Part shown: positions 34,226 through 44,396 of the stretch, in pieces
Layout: each line of letters opens with the position of its first letter
Numbering within the stretch: the stretch's first letter is position 1
Assembly: GCF_000247695.1 (NCBI RefSeq)
Contig: NW_004624747.1
Span: 6,471,461 to 6,535,460, forward strand
Direction: 5' to 3'
DNA: 64,000 nucleotides
Origin: Heterocephalus glaber
Taxonomy: Eukaryota; Chordata; Mammalia; Rodentia; Bathyergidae
Program-made: the position numbers and the translations under genes
Notes under the pieces: model-generated
Seen by the model: the letters and a program-made list of their open reading frames with translations, nothing else
The model's database searches: none
Told to the model about the DNA's origin: nothing

Positions 34226-34331
34226 TTTTTGTTGTTTTGTTTTGTTTTGTTTTGTTGGTACCAGAGATCAAACTCCGGACCTTGCGCTTGTGAAGCAGGC
34301 ATTGGAACCACTGAGCTAAATCCCCAGGCTG
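34226..34331 (-). mobile_element. ID-type SINE (young subfamily)
   Basis: A (TTTTG)n tail side, then 'ggtaccagagatcaaactcc' and 'actgagctaaatccccaggc'. Target-site duplication is not clear. Confidence 0.88.
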
Positions 34332-34404
34332 CTTGCCATAATTCTTTACAATGATGGGCAAGTGAAAGCATTTGAAATTCTGTATACATTGACTAACTTC
34401 TTTC

Positions 34405-34920
34405 TCCTAAAGCAAATTTCAGGGCATTGACCTCTCTTACCCAGATACTGCACCAGCCTCCTCCTGACCATCCTCCCTGCCTCTAGACATGGTTATCACA
34501 TCTTCTCCATTCTGGCCAAGGAGATGGGATCTTTCCAGACTATAAGCATGACCAAGTTCATCTCCTGGCTAAAACCTCCAGCAGCTCCCAGGGCCCCAGG
34601 GTCAAGTCCCGAACTTGTATTGCTAGATGCTGTGGTCCTCACTCTACTCACCAGTGCCCCCTGTGCCAAGCTGCTGCATGTGCTATGCTGTCTTCCACCT
34701 CTAAGGCTTTGAGCAAGCTGTTCATTTTACAGTGTTATTCTCTCTCAGTGGACTTTCCAACTTCTATTCATGCTTCAGATTGCAGCTTAAGCATCATTTC
34801 CTCTAGCAAATCTGTATGAGTTGGATCACATTCCTTCCTCTGGATACACTCCTGTTCCCATCCTGCACCCAGTAACTGCTGGCCTGCCTGCTCCTCCCAC
34901 CATAGATACTGAAGTAAGCT
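34405..34920 (+). mobile_element. L2 LINE 3' region
   Basis: 'Atctcctggctaaaacctcc', 'agcagctcccagggcccc', 'gctgctgcatgtgctatgct', 'attcatgcttcagattgcag' and 'cttaagcatcatttcctcta' follow the sense L2 ORF2-end/3' UTR order. Frames are broken. Confidence 0.75.
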
Positions 34921-36678
34921 CTGAGAGGGTGGAGAAGAGGAGCCCTAACCCCCATCCTGACACAGAGGAAGCAAGGAAGATGGAGTGAATGGCACCTTCT
35001 TGGAACATAGAAAACTCTCGATTATTTTTTAACTATGTTACTCTTATTTGAAAGTATTTGCATTTCAAAATCACTACCCTCTTTGTTGCATTTCAAAACC
35101 CCTCTACCCTTCAATGCCTTATTTCAAATGAAAGTAACTGGAATATTAAGCCTACCCAAGAAATACAGTATTTTTGAATCCAAAAGGGAAAGGGGAGACT
35201 CAGATAATAACAACACGCATACTGTAAAATAAATTAGCATTAATAACTCTATAGCAGATATGCAGATATCTCATTTGACTCAATTACTCCTATGAACTGG
35301 AGCGTACTCATATTTTACAGAGTATATTGGTTACTACTCTACATTTACAAGCAACAAAAACCATCTTAAGTGGAAGAAAAGGAGATGTAGACTTTGTTAC
35401 AGCTGCACAGAGGTGTCTCATGGAACCCAACAACATACCTGGTCTTTTACAGGGACTGAAGCTAGAAACTGCAAGACCTTTAGAAATTCAAGATTTTTGG
35501 AGTTTGTTTCTGTTTCCTCCACACATATAATTCGTCCTTTTTTTTTTTCTTTGTAATGGCTTCTTCTGGTATGCAGTCCTTTGACCAAAGATGGCAGTGT
35601 TACTGCGTAATGGGCTGGTATAGTCCAGGCTCTTGTGTATGATGAGCAAAGAACTGCCAAATGCACGTTCAGTAACAAGTGGTAAGCAGCTACATTTATT
35701 GAAGATCACTGAAGTTGTGCTCAGGGCAAGTCTGTGCCAATAAAAGATGTGGCACAGACAGAAAAATGGTGCCAGGTGACAAAAAAGTAAAAGTACTACA
35801 CATAGGTTGTACATGCAAATAGCAACAGCAGCCCTTCTAAATCAGGCTTTCAGAATTTAAAGGATGTGCACCTCAGCCCAGATGCTTCACCCTGAATCTC
35901 TAGGTGTAATTGACAGAAATGATTGGCAGGGGGCTGAGTAGTCAATCTTAGGGGCTCTCAACTTGCATGCTTGAATTAACTCTGAATCTTAATTATATTC
36001 CCAGAATTAACTCTGATCTTAATTACATTCATGAGATGCAGTACATATTTATGGACCTGTAATGAGGTGGGGAGGGTGAAGGTGACCAAAGCTCAGGCTA
36101 GGATCCAACATGTGTGAGCTTTTGCCAAGAACATCAGAGTTCTCCTGAGTTTTTGTTATTTTATTTTCTATGTCTTTTAGGAAAGTGGGAGGAAGAATGG
36201 CCATAAGGTGCTGTTTAGATTTAAATGGATGGAAGGGAGTGACTTCCTCAGTTCCATTGTTTCTAAGTGTACTAGTCCCCTGAGAACCTGATCCCAAAAA
36301 ATCTTTATGGGGTATTGAACTGGGAAGTTTCGTCTTCTATGGCTACTTCCAACTGAATAGAGGCATTGGCCCTACTTACTCAGAGACTAAGGAACCCTTG
36401 CTCTGACTGATCTGAGGTCAAGGGAGCCAAGTTCTTTCTCTGAGGATTTCTTGATGAACTGTGGATGTGGAGGCAGGTTCTGATCTTGGGCCACGGCCAC
36501 CACCAGTAGTTAACAGCTGTCAAACAAGAAAAAACAAATTTGACTAAGAGATTAAGTATGTAAGATCTAAATATTAAGGTAATGAGCATTAATAAAGACT
36601 ATGTCCAGGACAGTAAACTAAATCCCCACTTCCAGGTATTTGGCCAGAACATTCATGACTCAGATAGTCCTTCCCAGA
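34921..36678. other. unannotated sequence with a short tandem duplication
   Basis: No recognised repeat family. Two imperfect copies of a roughly 28-31-bp unit lie at 35973-36003 and 36004-36030. Open frames on the minus strand have no family resemblance. Confidence 0.35.
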
Positions 36679-36686
36679 TCTTAGAA

Positions 36687-36766
36687 CAGTGATGGTGAAC
36701 TTTTCAGAGGTTTCAAGGATACAAACAGCTCACTGTGGTACTTGTCCCATAGGTTTGCCACCACTG
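36687..36766 (+). mobile_element. SPIN-like hAT miniature element, copy 2
   Basis: 80 bp running from cagtgatggtgaac to ggtttgccaccactg (inverted termini). The 8-bp flanks tcttagaa (36679-36686) and tcttaaaa (36767-36774) match at 7 of 8 positions, the duplication length made by hAT transposases. No coding capacity. Confidence 0.85.
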
Positions 36767-36980
36767 TCTTAAAAACATGGTCAGCCAGTTTCTGTGCTGT
36801 ATATCTCACTATTTCAGACCGACTGACATAGGAACTACATTTTTGTTTTAGAGACAGACATAACTCCTCTGTTTCAGGAGTTAGGAGATCTAGTCCTCTA
36901 CAGTGTTCAATGGCCATCGCTGCTAGTGAGTGTGATTAAGCTTGAAGGATGGCAATACTCTGGAACATGTTCATCCAGGC

Positions 36981-37065
36981 CAGTGATGGTGACCCTTTTA
37001 GAGCTTTCAATGATAACAAACACCGCACTGTGGCATGCATGCCATATGTTCATTCCCCACCACTA
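36981..37065 (+). mobile_element. SPIN-like hAT miniature element, copy 3
   Basis: Starts cagtgatggtgacccttt, carries the shared core gagctttcaatgataacaaa, and ends with a small insertion at gttcattccccaccacta. Flanks atccaggc (36973-36980) and gtctaggc (37066-37073) agree at 6 of 8, again an 8-bp hAT-type duplication. Confidence 0.82.
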
Positions 37066-37399
37066 GTCTAGGCTGTCTGTCGCGTTCCTAGGTAGCTGTT
37101 AATAGGAGAAAGATATGATTTAGCTTTAAGGTCTTATGTAAGTAATCACTGTTTGTTGTCTGTATTAGAGGCAGTTTTTGAATCATCCAAGAAGATCCTA
37201 AAACAGAAAAAGCCCAAAAGAAGTCATGTTATAACTTGGGACAGGGATCTCAAGTGCAGTAAATAAAAGAGTAGCAAGACTATCCATATAATTTTCTTAG
37301 AGGGAACAAAAGTTTTATTTTTCTGGTTCAAGAGTAGTTGGTGTTTTCTTTTCTAAAAAGAAGCTTGAGGTTATCTAACTGGTTCACAGAGTTTTGTGG

Positions 37400-38330
37400 T
37401 CCCTCTTCTGTTTTCTGGTGCCTCAGTCAGCTTGGATTTCACCCTGCAGGAGTGAATACTGTACCTTAATGGCAGAAGAAATAGTCAGAAGAGTTGTGTT
37501 ATGGCCTTTCCATTTGGGTGTGAGTTGTGAGGTCTACCTTCCTTTCAGATCTTGTTTAGCACCTGGTCACAAGGGCAAATATTGGGCTGACAATTATTGT
37601 CAATGCCTGGGAGTGAAAGAATCTTACTGCCATATACTTGGAGGGCCTGTTGAAAAGTACCCAGATGGGTCACACGTTGAAGGAGCTGAGAAGTTTCAAC
37701 ATCAGTAAGTCAAATGTCAAAAAGGGACTTCAAAGCATCTCAAATGGGCTGAAATTAAGTTTAGACTTGGGTGCCACCTGAAGCCTCATTAAGGCAATTG
37801 GAAGGAGATCTAGCCACTTATGGTAGATTTCTTGACACAGCCTGGCTAAGATTCACTTGAGAGTCTGACTGGCCCTCTTGACTTTTCTTGATGTCTGTGT
37901 AGAAATAGCACTTAATTCTCAGTGCTTTGGTGACTCCCTGTGTGATTAGGGATGTGAAAGAGGGTCCATTATTGCTCTGGATAGAACTAGGCAGTCAAAA
38001 CCTAGAGATCACTTCCTTAAGGTAAGGACTTTTACCCCTCCAAAGCCTGTTCTGACCTGAATGGGAGGTCTCTATCTAGTAAAGGTATCAATGCACACCA
38101 AAATGTGTGTGTGCCCCTTACATATAGGCATGTGGATGAAGTCTATTTGCCAATCTTCTCCAGGGAAGGACCTTTGCCTTTGTACCAGCTCAGAAAATAG
38201 GGGAGGATGAGTCTGTGGATTATGGAGATCACAGACAGGACACATCTTATAGACCTGGGTAACAGTGTTATGGACTCCACGACCTACAAAGAGCCTATGT
38301 GCCATAGTGATGATGGTGTCTCACCTGAGG
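37400..38330 (-). pseudogene. pol: ERV integrase relic
   Basis: Integrase would join viral DNA to the host genome. Visible on the minus strand are the zinc-binding-type CPVCDLHNPQ and the first catalytic block WQIDFIHMP (38305-38072). Further on is an SNNGPSFTS block at about 37970, where the family has a catalytic Asp (SDNGP), so one DDE residue reads Asn. C-terminal landmarks such as NFSPFEML follow. Frames change several times. The N-terminal domain is incomplete because of an upstream deletion. Confidence 0.88.
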
Positions 38331-38389
38331 TAAAAGACATATGTTGAGACACCTTATAATCTCTTTTTGCTAGAAAATTGAGAGGTTTT

Positions 38390-38484
38390 TTGTTTTTGTT
38401 TTTTCTGTTTGGTACTGGGGATCAAACTCAGTTCCCTCCACTTGCGAGGCAGGCAGCTGAACCACTGAGCTAAATCCCTGGCCC
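38390..38484 (-). mobile_element. ID-type SINE (young subfamily)
   Basis: 'Ggtactggggatcaaactca' to 'actgagctaaatccctggcc'. Duplication gaaaattgagag at 38373-38384 and 38485-38496. It landed in the ERV pol relic. Confidence 0.94.
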
Positions 38485-38499
38485 GAAAATTGAGAGTTT

Positions 38500-39240
38500 T
38501 AACAGTGTTTTGTATTAGGTAACTCCTTAGTAGGGCTACAAATGAGGGGGTCATCTATACACTGTAATAGAGCTTTTTTTTTGAACTTTAAATCTTTCAG
38601 GTCTTGAGTTAAAGCTCCTGTGAACCTTGAGGCAAGACAGTCCAATTACACTGTTGGTGAAGTCCTGTTTAGGGAGCTTCCCATTCAAAAGCAAACAATT
38701 ATTGAGAGCTAGGATCCACAGGGATAGTAAAAAAAAAAAAGACATCCTTGAGACCAAAGACAGTGTCTCCTGGGATCTGAGCTAAAATAGTATATGATCT
38801 GCTAGTAATGGATGAATAGGTACCACAGCCTCATTGATGGCTCTGAGATCTTAATTTTTTTTTTTTTGAGACAGGGTCTCACTGTGTAATTCAGACTGGA
38901 CTTGAACTCACTATGTAGCCCAGGCTGGCCTTGAACTCCTACTTTAGCTTCCCAAGTGCTGGAATTACAGGTGTGTGCCACCACACCCAGCTGAGATCTT
39001 ATACTAGGCAATATTCACCCAATGGCTTGACTATATGTAAAATGGGTATGTTGCACGGGGACCGGCATAGCACCAGTAACCCTGCAGCCAATAACATTTC
39101 AATAATGGGCCTTAACCCTAGTCTAGCTTCTTTCTTAAGGTCATATCGTTTTCTGTGAGGATATAGATTAGGGTCCTTTAGCTGAATGACTACTGGAATG
39201 GCCTTGACAGTCTTTTCCAGGGTGCCATCATATCATGTTT
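38500..39240 (-). pseudogene. pol: ERV reverse-transcriptase relic, split by a B1
   Basis: The RT N-terminal region (39240-39003) keeps short landmarks: RPIIEMLLAAGLL, then SPCNIPIL, then the GEYCLV block. A B1 sits at 38854-38990. To the left, EAVVPIHPLL and a frame-shifted QIPGDT block follow. The catalytic YxDD motif at about 38549-38562 reads CIDD. A T-run length change breaks the frame. RNase H and the connection domain are absent before integrase begins. Confidence 0.88.
38854..38990 (-). mobile_element. B1 SINE with internal duplication
   Basis: Reversed B1, 'gagacagggtctcactgtgt' to 'tgtgccaccacacccagct', with the doubled 'ctggacttgaactcactatg' and 'ctggccttgaactcct' region. Perfect 11-bp duplication ctgagatctta at 38843-38853 and 38991-39001. 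Inserted in the ERV RT. Confidence 0.95.
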
Positions 39241-39279
39241 GAGGATCAATTCCTGGCAAAGACAAAAGGTCCCATGGGG

Positions 39280-39910
39280 TCAGGCTGGGTCCCTAACAAC
39301 TAGGACATGGGTTGCCAGAGGTTTGAATGTCAGAGTGGTCCAGAGTTGGAAGAGTATATCTCTTCCCATAACTGGCATAGGGCACTCCAGTAACACCATA
39401 AAAGCAGCTTGGGAAAGGAAATCTTCCAAATGGTAGTTCAGAGCAGTGAGTAAACAAAGCTGTGTGATTAACTCCTTCAAAGCCCACAACAACTTTAGGA
39501 CAGAATGAAAGCTCATCCCAACAAGAAACTAGAGTTGAAGAAGTTGCCTCAGTATCACAGAAAAATATAATTTGTTTGCCTGCTATTTCTAGAATCACCT
39601 GTAAATTGAGCGGAATACTCTGGTACAAATCCCATGCAGGCTGCCTCAGGCACTATCATTCACTGTCTGGGCCTTCCCCCTGCCCACCAAGGTAAGGAGT
39701 GGTCTCATCCCTCTCTGGGAATGAGGACAGTCCCTCTTCCAATGCCAAGGATCTTCCATGTTCTGATGGGCCCAACAAGCAGTTTTTGAGGTCATTCCTT
39801 TGCCTAGTGCCCCAATTGCTTACGCTTGAAGCACTCTGGTATTCTTTTGTCACCCTTTGGACTGTCTCAGTTTCCCCTGGTGCTGTGGGCTTTGTCTTAA
39901 AACTTATCAA
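39280..39910 (-). pseudogene. gag-pro: ERV nucleocapsid/protease relic
   Basis: The retroviral aspartic protease is marked by LEIAGKQIIFFCDTEATSS at about 39600-39540, where the active-site DTGA reads DTEA. In another frame the C-terminal ECPMPVMGRDIL motif appears at about 39400-39365. Upstream (39910-39656) an 84-codon open frame covers the degraded nucleocapsid end; no intact zinc knuckle is visible. Confidence 0.82.
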
Positions 39911-40399
39911 ATAGAGTGAGCATGCCTTAAGCCTGCCTATTTTCTTTATTCAACTTTCATTTGTCCTCTACATCGCAGTTATTAAAGATCAAATAAACTA
40001 CACTGACTATTGACTTAGTTTCTAGAGATTTTTCCTAATATTTTGAGCTGACTAATAAAATACTGCTTTAGGATAATTTGACCTTCTCTAGACTCAGGAT
40101 TTAAATTAGTATATTTATTTATAGAGTGCCTCATCAAGCCACAGCTGAAAAGTAACTATATTCTCATCAAACCCTTGACTAATAGACCTGAGATTATTGT
40201 AGATTACAGGTTTGGGCATTCCTTGTCGAATACCTGCTAAAATGGACTTGATGCATGACTTTCATTTGGTTTCCCCTCCTGCTGTGTTATAATCCAGTAG
40301 GGCCCCTCTTGGGACAAAAATAATACAGCAGTTGCCTGATTATCCTAGGGTGAAGTTGTAAAGCCTTCATCATTAGCCTGTTTTGTGGCCCTTATAATT

Positions 40400-40640
40400 T
40401 TTCCTTTCTACTTCTGTGCAACAAGAAACAAGGATGAACTGGACATCTCACCAAGTCAGATCAAAAGGCATTGTTAGGGTATAGAAATCATCAGCAAACT
40501 TTTCAGGATCCTCAGAGAATCTGCCTAGTTTTTCATTGCACTGCTGAATATCCATAACGGAAAAAGGGACTTGTGAGAAGGCATTTAAACAGGGAGTCAG
40601 GTGGGATGGATGAGACATAGTCCAAAATGGGTTTTGTGGA
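40400..40640 (-). pseudogene. gag: ERV gag capsid relic
   Basis: Minus-strand translation at about 40575-40405 gives FSEDPEKFADDFYTLT followed by FDLTWRDVQ, a hallmark block of gammaretroviral capsid. The flanking gag is riddled with stops. Confidence 0.85.
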
Positions 40641-41170
40641 CAGTAGTTGTGGGAAATCTAACAGGTCTATCCCTGAGTTAGTCCTCAACCCATTAGTGGG
40701 GCCCTACCAGGGCATCTCCTGATAGTTCTTGAGCTTTTCAGCCCCAGGGTCATGACCTGGTAAGGCTGAATTCCTTGGGATTAGGTCATAGAAGTCTTGC
40801 AGAGACTTTCCTGGAGTTAGGTCCCACATGAGAACCTGACAGGGCATCCTCTAGATTATCTATAATTGATTTCACCTTTTATCAAAGCATCCCCTGATAA
40901 AACTGAACCCTCTGGGGACTGGACATCTCCAGCCCTGTGTGGGCACCACTTTTCCTTTTGAACCTAAGAATCTTCCCTATGTTCACAGAGTCCAGACATA
41001 GAGTCCAGAACTTGGATGCCTTATTGACTGGATGCCTCTTAGCCAATTCTAATATCCTATTTAGGAAGGGATAGCAATCACCTTGCTCAACAGAACCCCA
41101 AAACCCAGACGATCCCCCACAGATGTGGCTTTCAGTGCCTTCTTGCTGAGACACTGGCACTTCCACTGAT

Positions 41171-41968
41171 GATATCCCACTATCTGGCAGTCCAAGAACA
41201 AAGAATAAGACATGTCCCTAGGGGAGAAAAACACCTCATCTCGCTAGAGCAAGCCACAAAGCATACACATCTGGTGACAAAAATCCCAAAATAAAAATCA
41301 GGCACTATGTAAATTTAGTCTGTAAATGCAGATTATACACCCTTTAGATCGGAACATAAACTTGAGGCCACAGTTATCACAAAGAAAGCAAAACTGAGTA
41401 GGGTAGAGAGAAAACTTTTAGGATCTAGAAGAATCAACTCAGCCAGAGCTGGCTCTGCCAGTGGCAGTCTGTAACTGTGTTACCAGCACATGGCTCCAAG
41501 GTCAATACTCATAGACCCAGGCCCTCAGACCCAAGCACAGGTCCTCAAAGGAAATGATTTGTGCCCCCAGCAGAGTCAGGGGAAGTGTCCACCGTGATCA
41601 GGGCAGGGATTTGGAATTTCACTACACAGGCCCATTCTTGGCTCAAGATGATTAAAGGGGGAGGGAGAGGAAGTTCCCTGCAAAGAGTTAAGGGGCTTGT
41701 TTGAAAGCAATCAATGCATAGGTGGAGCCAAAAATGCAAACGTAGGAGTCTAAAAATCATAGTTTTTGATCAAGAATTTAAAATATTGAAATTGGGTATA
41801 GTTTTGACATATGGACCAAAGTATACATTCTGCAGTGCACATCTGTTGGGCATGCTAAATGCCCATTTATAGAAATAACCTTTTAGCTGCTTTGCAGAAA
41901 GGACATCCAAAACTTGGCTGGAACCTTTTCACCAGAGCTTAAAAATTAAATTAAGACAGCCTTATATT
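41171..41968 (-). other. probable ERV 5' leader/LTR region, unresolved
   Basis: This lies upstream of gag in the ERV's direction. No primer-binding site, TATA box or matching 3' LTR could be confirmed. Open frames here have no protein resemblance. Confidence 0.35.
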
Positions 41969-41982
41969 AAATCCAAAACAAG

Positions 41983-42069
41983 AGGCTGGGGGATTTAGCT
42001 CAGTGGTTCCGGTGCCTGCCTTGCAAGCGCAAGGTCCTGAGTTCGATCTCTGGTACCAAAAAAAAAAAA
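41983..42069 (+). mobile_element. ID-type SINE (young subfamily)
   Basis: 'Ggctgggggatttagctcag' to 'gagttcgatctctggtacc' and poly(A). Duplication aaatccaaaacaag (41969-41982) and aaatccaaagcaag (42070-42083). Confidence 0.95.
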
Positions 42070-42259
42070 AAATCCAAAGCAAGAAAATTGACCAATTATG
42101 TTTATAAAATAATCATGTTTAAAACTCAATGATAATTTTAAAAACTTATTTAGTAATTTAAAATTCATTTTGTTTCATTTAATTTAAAATGAGATTAGAG
42201 ATTTAATAGTTACTTGTTTGTGACCCTATTGGTTTTAAATTTAATTTTAAGAATTTTGA

Positions 42260-42345
42260 GGGCCGGGGATTTAGCTCCGTGGTTCCGCCACCTGCCTCGA
42301 AAGCAAAAGGACCTGAGTTCGATCCCCGGTACCAAAAAAAAAAAA
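42260..42345 (+). mobile_element. ID-type SINE (young subfamily)
   Basis: 'Ggccggggatttagctccgt' to 'gagttcgatccccggtacc' and poly(A). It is one of the copies closest to the inferred consensus. Flanks share only a short 'aattttg'. Confidence 0.93.
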
Positions 42346-42584
42346 AAAAATTTTGTGGAATCTTAAAGACAAAAAAGAGAAAGCAGAGTTGTCTATTTCA
42401 CATAGGGATGGTCCCCAAGCCTTGCTGCTGGATTTCCCCTCTTCTCTGGACTTTGTCCCCATCTACCTGGAAGTCCCTGTTGTCCCTCTATGAAATTTTG
42501 ATGTTCTTCTGAGCCAGGGTGCAGCCCTGTTAGGAAAATCTCTGATTTTCCAGATAATCCAGATAGGGAGCATGAGTCCTGGAA

Positions 42585-42603
42585 CTGTGGTTCTTAAACT
42601 TGA

Positions 42604-42635
<32 letters not shown>

Positions 42636-42745
42636 CCTCCTGGAAGCTATTTAGAAATGCAGATTCCAAGGCCCATTACCAGAAATGGAATCAAGGCATG
42701 TGCATTCCTCCCAGGCAGCCCAGTGGGTTCTACTGTAGAGCTCCT
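42585..42745 (+). mobile_element. MER5-type hAT-Charlie element with A25 run
   Basis: 'Actgtggttcttaaacttga' and 'agctatttagaaatgcagat' then 'ccaaggcccattaccagaa' match the MER5 family. A homopolymer of about 25 A (42609-42633) interrupts it. Confidence 0.75.
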
Positions 42746-42904
42746 CCAGTCTACTCTGATGGGAGCCATCTGCTTAAGGTCACTGGAGACAGAGCCCAAA
42801 CTAAGCCGCAGGTTCCTGATGTCCAGTTCAGTGTGGTTTTCACCACCTTCCACTGATTCTGTACCCCACACCTTGTCAAAATACAAAGTTCACAAGATTC
42901 ACTT

Positions 42905-43480
42905 TGAATAGAAAAACAAAATGTATATCCACATAATGGAATATTATTCAGCCTTTAAAAAGGAAGGAAATTCTGATATGTGCTACAATGCTGATGAACC
43001 ATAAGGACATTATGCTAAATGAAATGATCTGGACACAAAAGGACAAATATTGTATGATTTCATTTATGTGAATTACCCAAAATAGGCAAATTCAGAGATA
43101 GAGAGTAGAATCGTGGTTGCCAAGAGCTGGGGTGAGGGAAAATGGGGAGTTAGTATTCAATGAGTACAGTTTCAATTTTACAAGAAGGAAAGAGTTCTGA
43201 AGATGGATGGTGGTGATAGCTGCACAACACTATGAATGTACTCAATATCACTGAACCGTACATTAAAAGCGGTTAAATTGGTGCCTGCTTCAGCAGCATA
43301 TGCAGTATACTAAAACTGGAACAAAAAAAGATTAGCATGGCCCTGGGCAAGGATGACATACAAATTTGTGACTCATTCTATGTTTTTTTTCACGCATCCT
43401 ATGTTTTTAAAAGATGGATAAAAAGGTAAATTATATGTTTTATTTTACCACAATTAAAACAATCAAATTTTTCTCTGCAT
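42905..43480 (+). mobile_element. old L1 (L1M-type) 3' end hosting a U6 copy
   Basis: 'Tccacataatggaatattat', 'tgctgatgaaccataaggac', 'atttcatttatgtgaattac' and 'agagtagaatcgtggttgcc' are sense L1M 3' UTR. After the U6 pseudogene it resumes as 'ggtaaattatatgttttatt' and ends A-rich. Confidence 0.85.
43281..43388 (+). pseudogene. RNU6P: U6 spliceosomal snRNA pseudogene
   Basis: U6 is the catalytic-core snRNA of the spliceosome. The copy runs from gtgcctgcttcagcagcata through 'agattagcatggccctgg' and 'caaggatgacatacaaattt' to a T run at 43383-43390, close to full length. Substitutions and small indels (including a lost ACAGAG box) rule out function. Imperfect flanking repeats (43265-43280 and 43409-43426) fit L1-driven retroposition. 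Confidence 0.93.
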
Positions 43481-44109
43481 TTAAAGCAGATTTCATTCAG
43501 CACTTTGTAGCTAGGAAGAGACATTTACAAATCAGCAATCTGCTGGACATTCAGTTCACCTAAGCACTTCAGTTGTATGCCTTCAGCCACCCCAGAATGG
43601 GTATCTCTGGCTTTACTGCCATGGTGCCCCTTTCCCACGCTTTGATGACGTCCTTATCAGCACCTGCTCTTGCCTCAGCCTGACACCTGCTAAGAGAGTG
43701 AAGGGCAGCTGTAGGTGTCATTAAGGCTGAAGCCAGTGGCTCATAAAGACACAGCCAGTGGGAAAGAAGAGCAGAAGGAAACAAGGGAAGGCAAGTGGTG
43801 GAGATTGGAAGGACACTTAGGAAACTGTGAACGTGGCTGTGAGCTCACATGAGGTGCCAGCCAGCGAAAATGTTATGACTGGAAACATTAATATGACTCT
43901 TTAGAGGGAAAAGCACTGCACTGCAATTTCCTAGAAATCTGGAGGGGACACATTTAAACTGCATGGAAGTAACTGAAAAGGAGGCTTCCTACTGTCTCTG
44001 AAGGTACTGTCACAGAGAAGTCATGAGAAACAGCAAAGCTAAGAGCTGCCTGCACACCCACCTATTGTCAATTCAGGGTGCTAGGTGAGAATTCAGATTC
44101 TGTTCTATT
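43481..44109. other. unannotated intergenic sequence
   Basis: No recognised repeat or gene. Open frames are short and without resemblance. Confidence 0.35.
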
Positions 44110-44286
44110 TATTTGTTTGCGTGTCTGCAGTATTGAGGATTGAACCTAGAGCCTTTGCACTGAGCTACATCCCCAGCCCTTTCTTTTATTTTTTATTTTG
44201 AGACAAGTTCTCAGACCTGAACTTATGATCCTCCTGCCTCAACCTCTGAAGTACTGGAATTACATGCACAGATTCCATTCTTGGTC
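44110..44286 (-). mobile_element. B4-type composite SINE
   Basis: Reversed ID part ('attgaggattgaacctagag' to 'tgagctacatccccagccc') plus linker and reversed B1-like part ('gagacaagttctcagacctg' to 'ctggaattacatgcacag'). Confidence 0.8.
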
Positions 44287-44303
44287 TGGAAAAAAAGAAC
44301 CTA

Positions 44304-44396
44304 GGGCCTGGAGATGTACCTCGGGGATAGAGTGCTTAAGTGCCTAGCACGTACAAGGGCTTGGGTTTTATGACCAGCACTCCAAAAGAAAAAAAG
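44304..44396 (+). mobile_element. ID-type SINE (older subfamily)
   Basis: 'Ggcctggagatgtacctcgg' to 'ggttttatgaccagcactcc' with an A-rich tail. Confidence 0.85.

Larger units (their letters stand above)
37330..41170 (-). mobile_element. class I (gammaretrovirus-like) endogenous retrovirus, defective
   Basis: Reading leftwards on the minus strand gives gag capsid, nucleocapsid, protease, reverse transcriptase and integrase relics in the canonical order. Stops and frameshifts occur throughout. RNase H and the integrase N-terminus are missing, and env is not recognisable. A B1 and an ID are inserted in pol. The 5' leader and LTR probably lie in 41171-41760, but no LTR pair could be matched. It is an old, non-functional copy. 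Confidence 0.9.

Noticed and set aside
36300..36680. 3' LTR of the ERV
   Set aside because: No sequence match to the region 5' of gag (41.2-41.8 kb) could be found by eye.
42260..42345. Possible tRNA gene (box A/box B match)
   Set aside because: Box A/B belong to ID SINEs; there is no complete cloverleaf and each copy has an A tail and target duplication.
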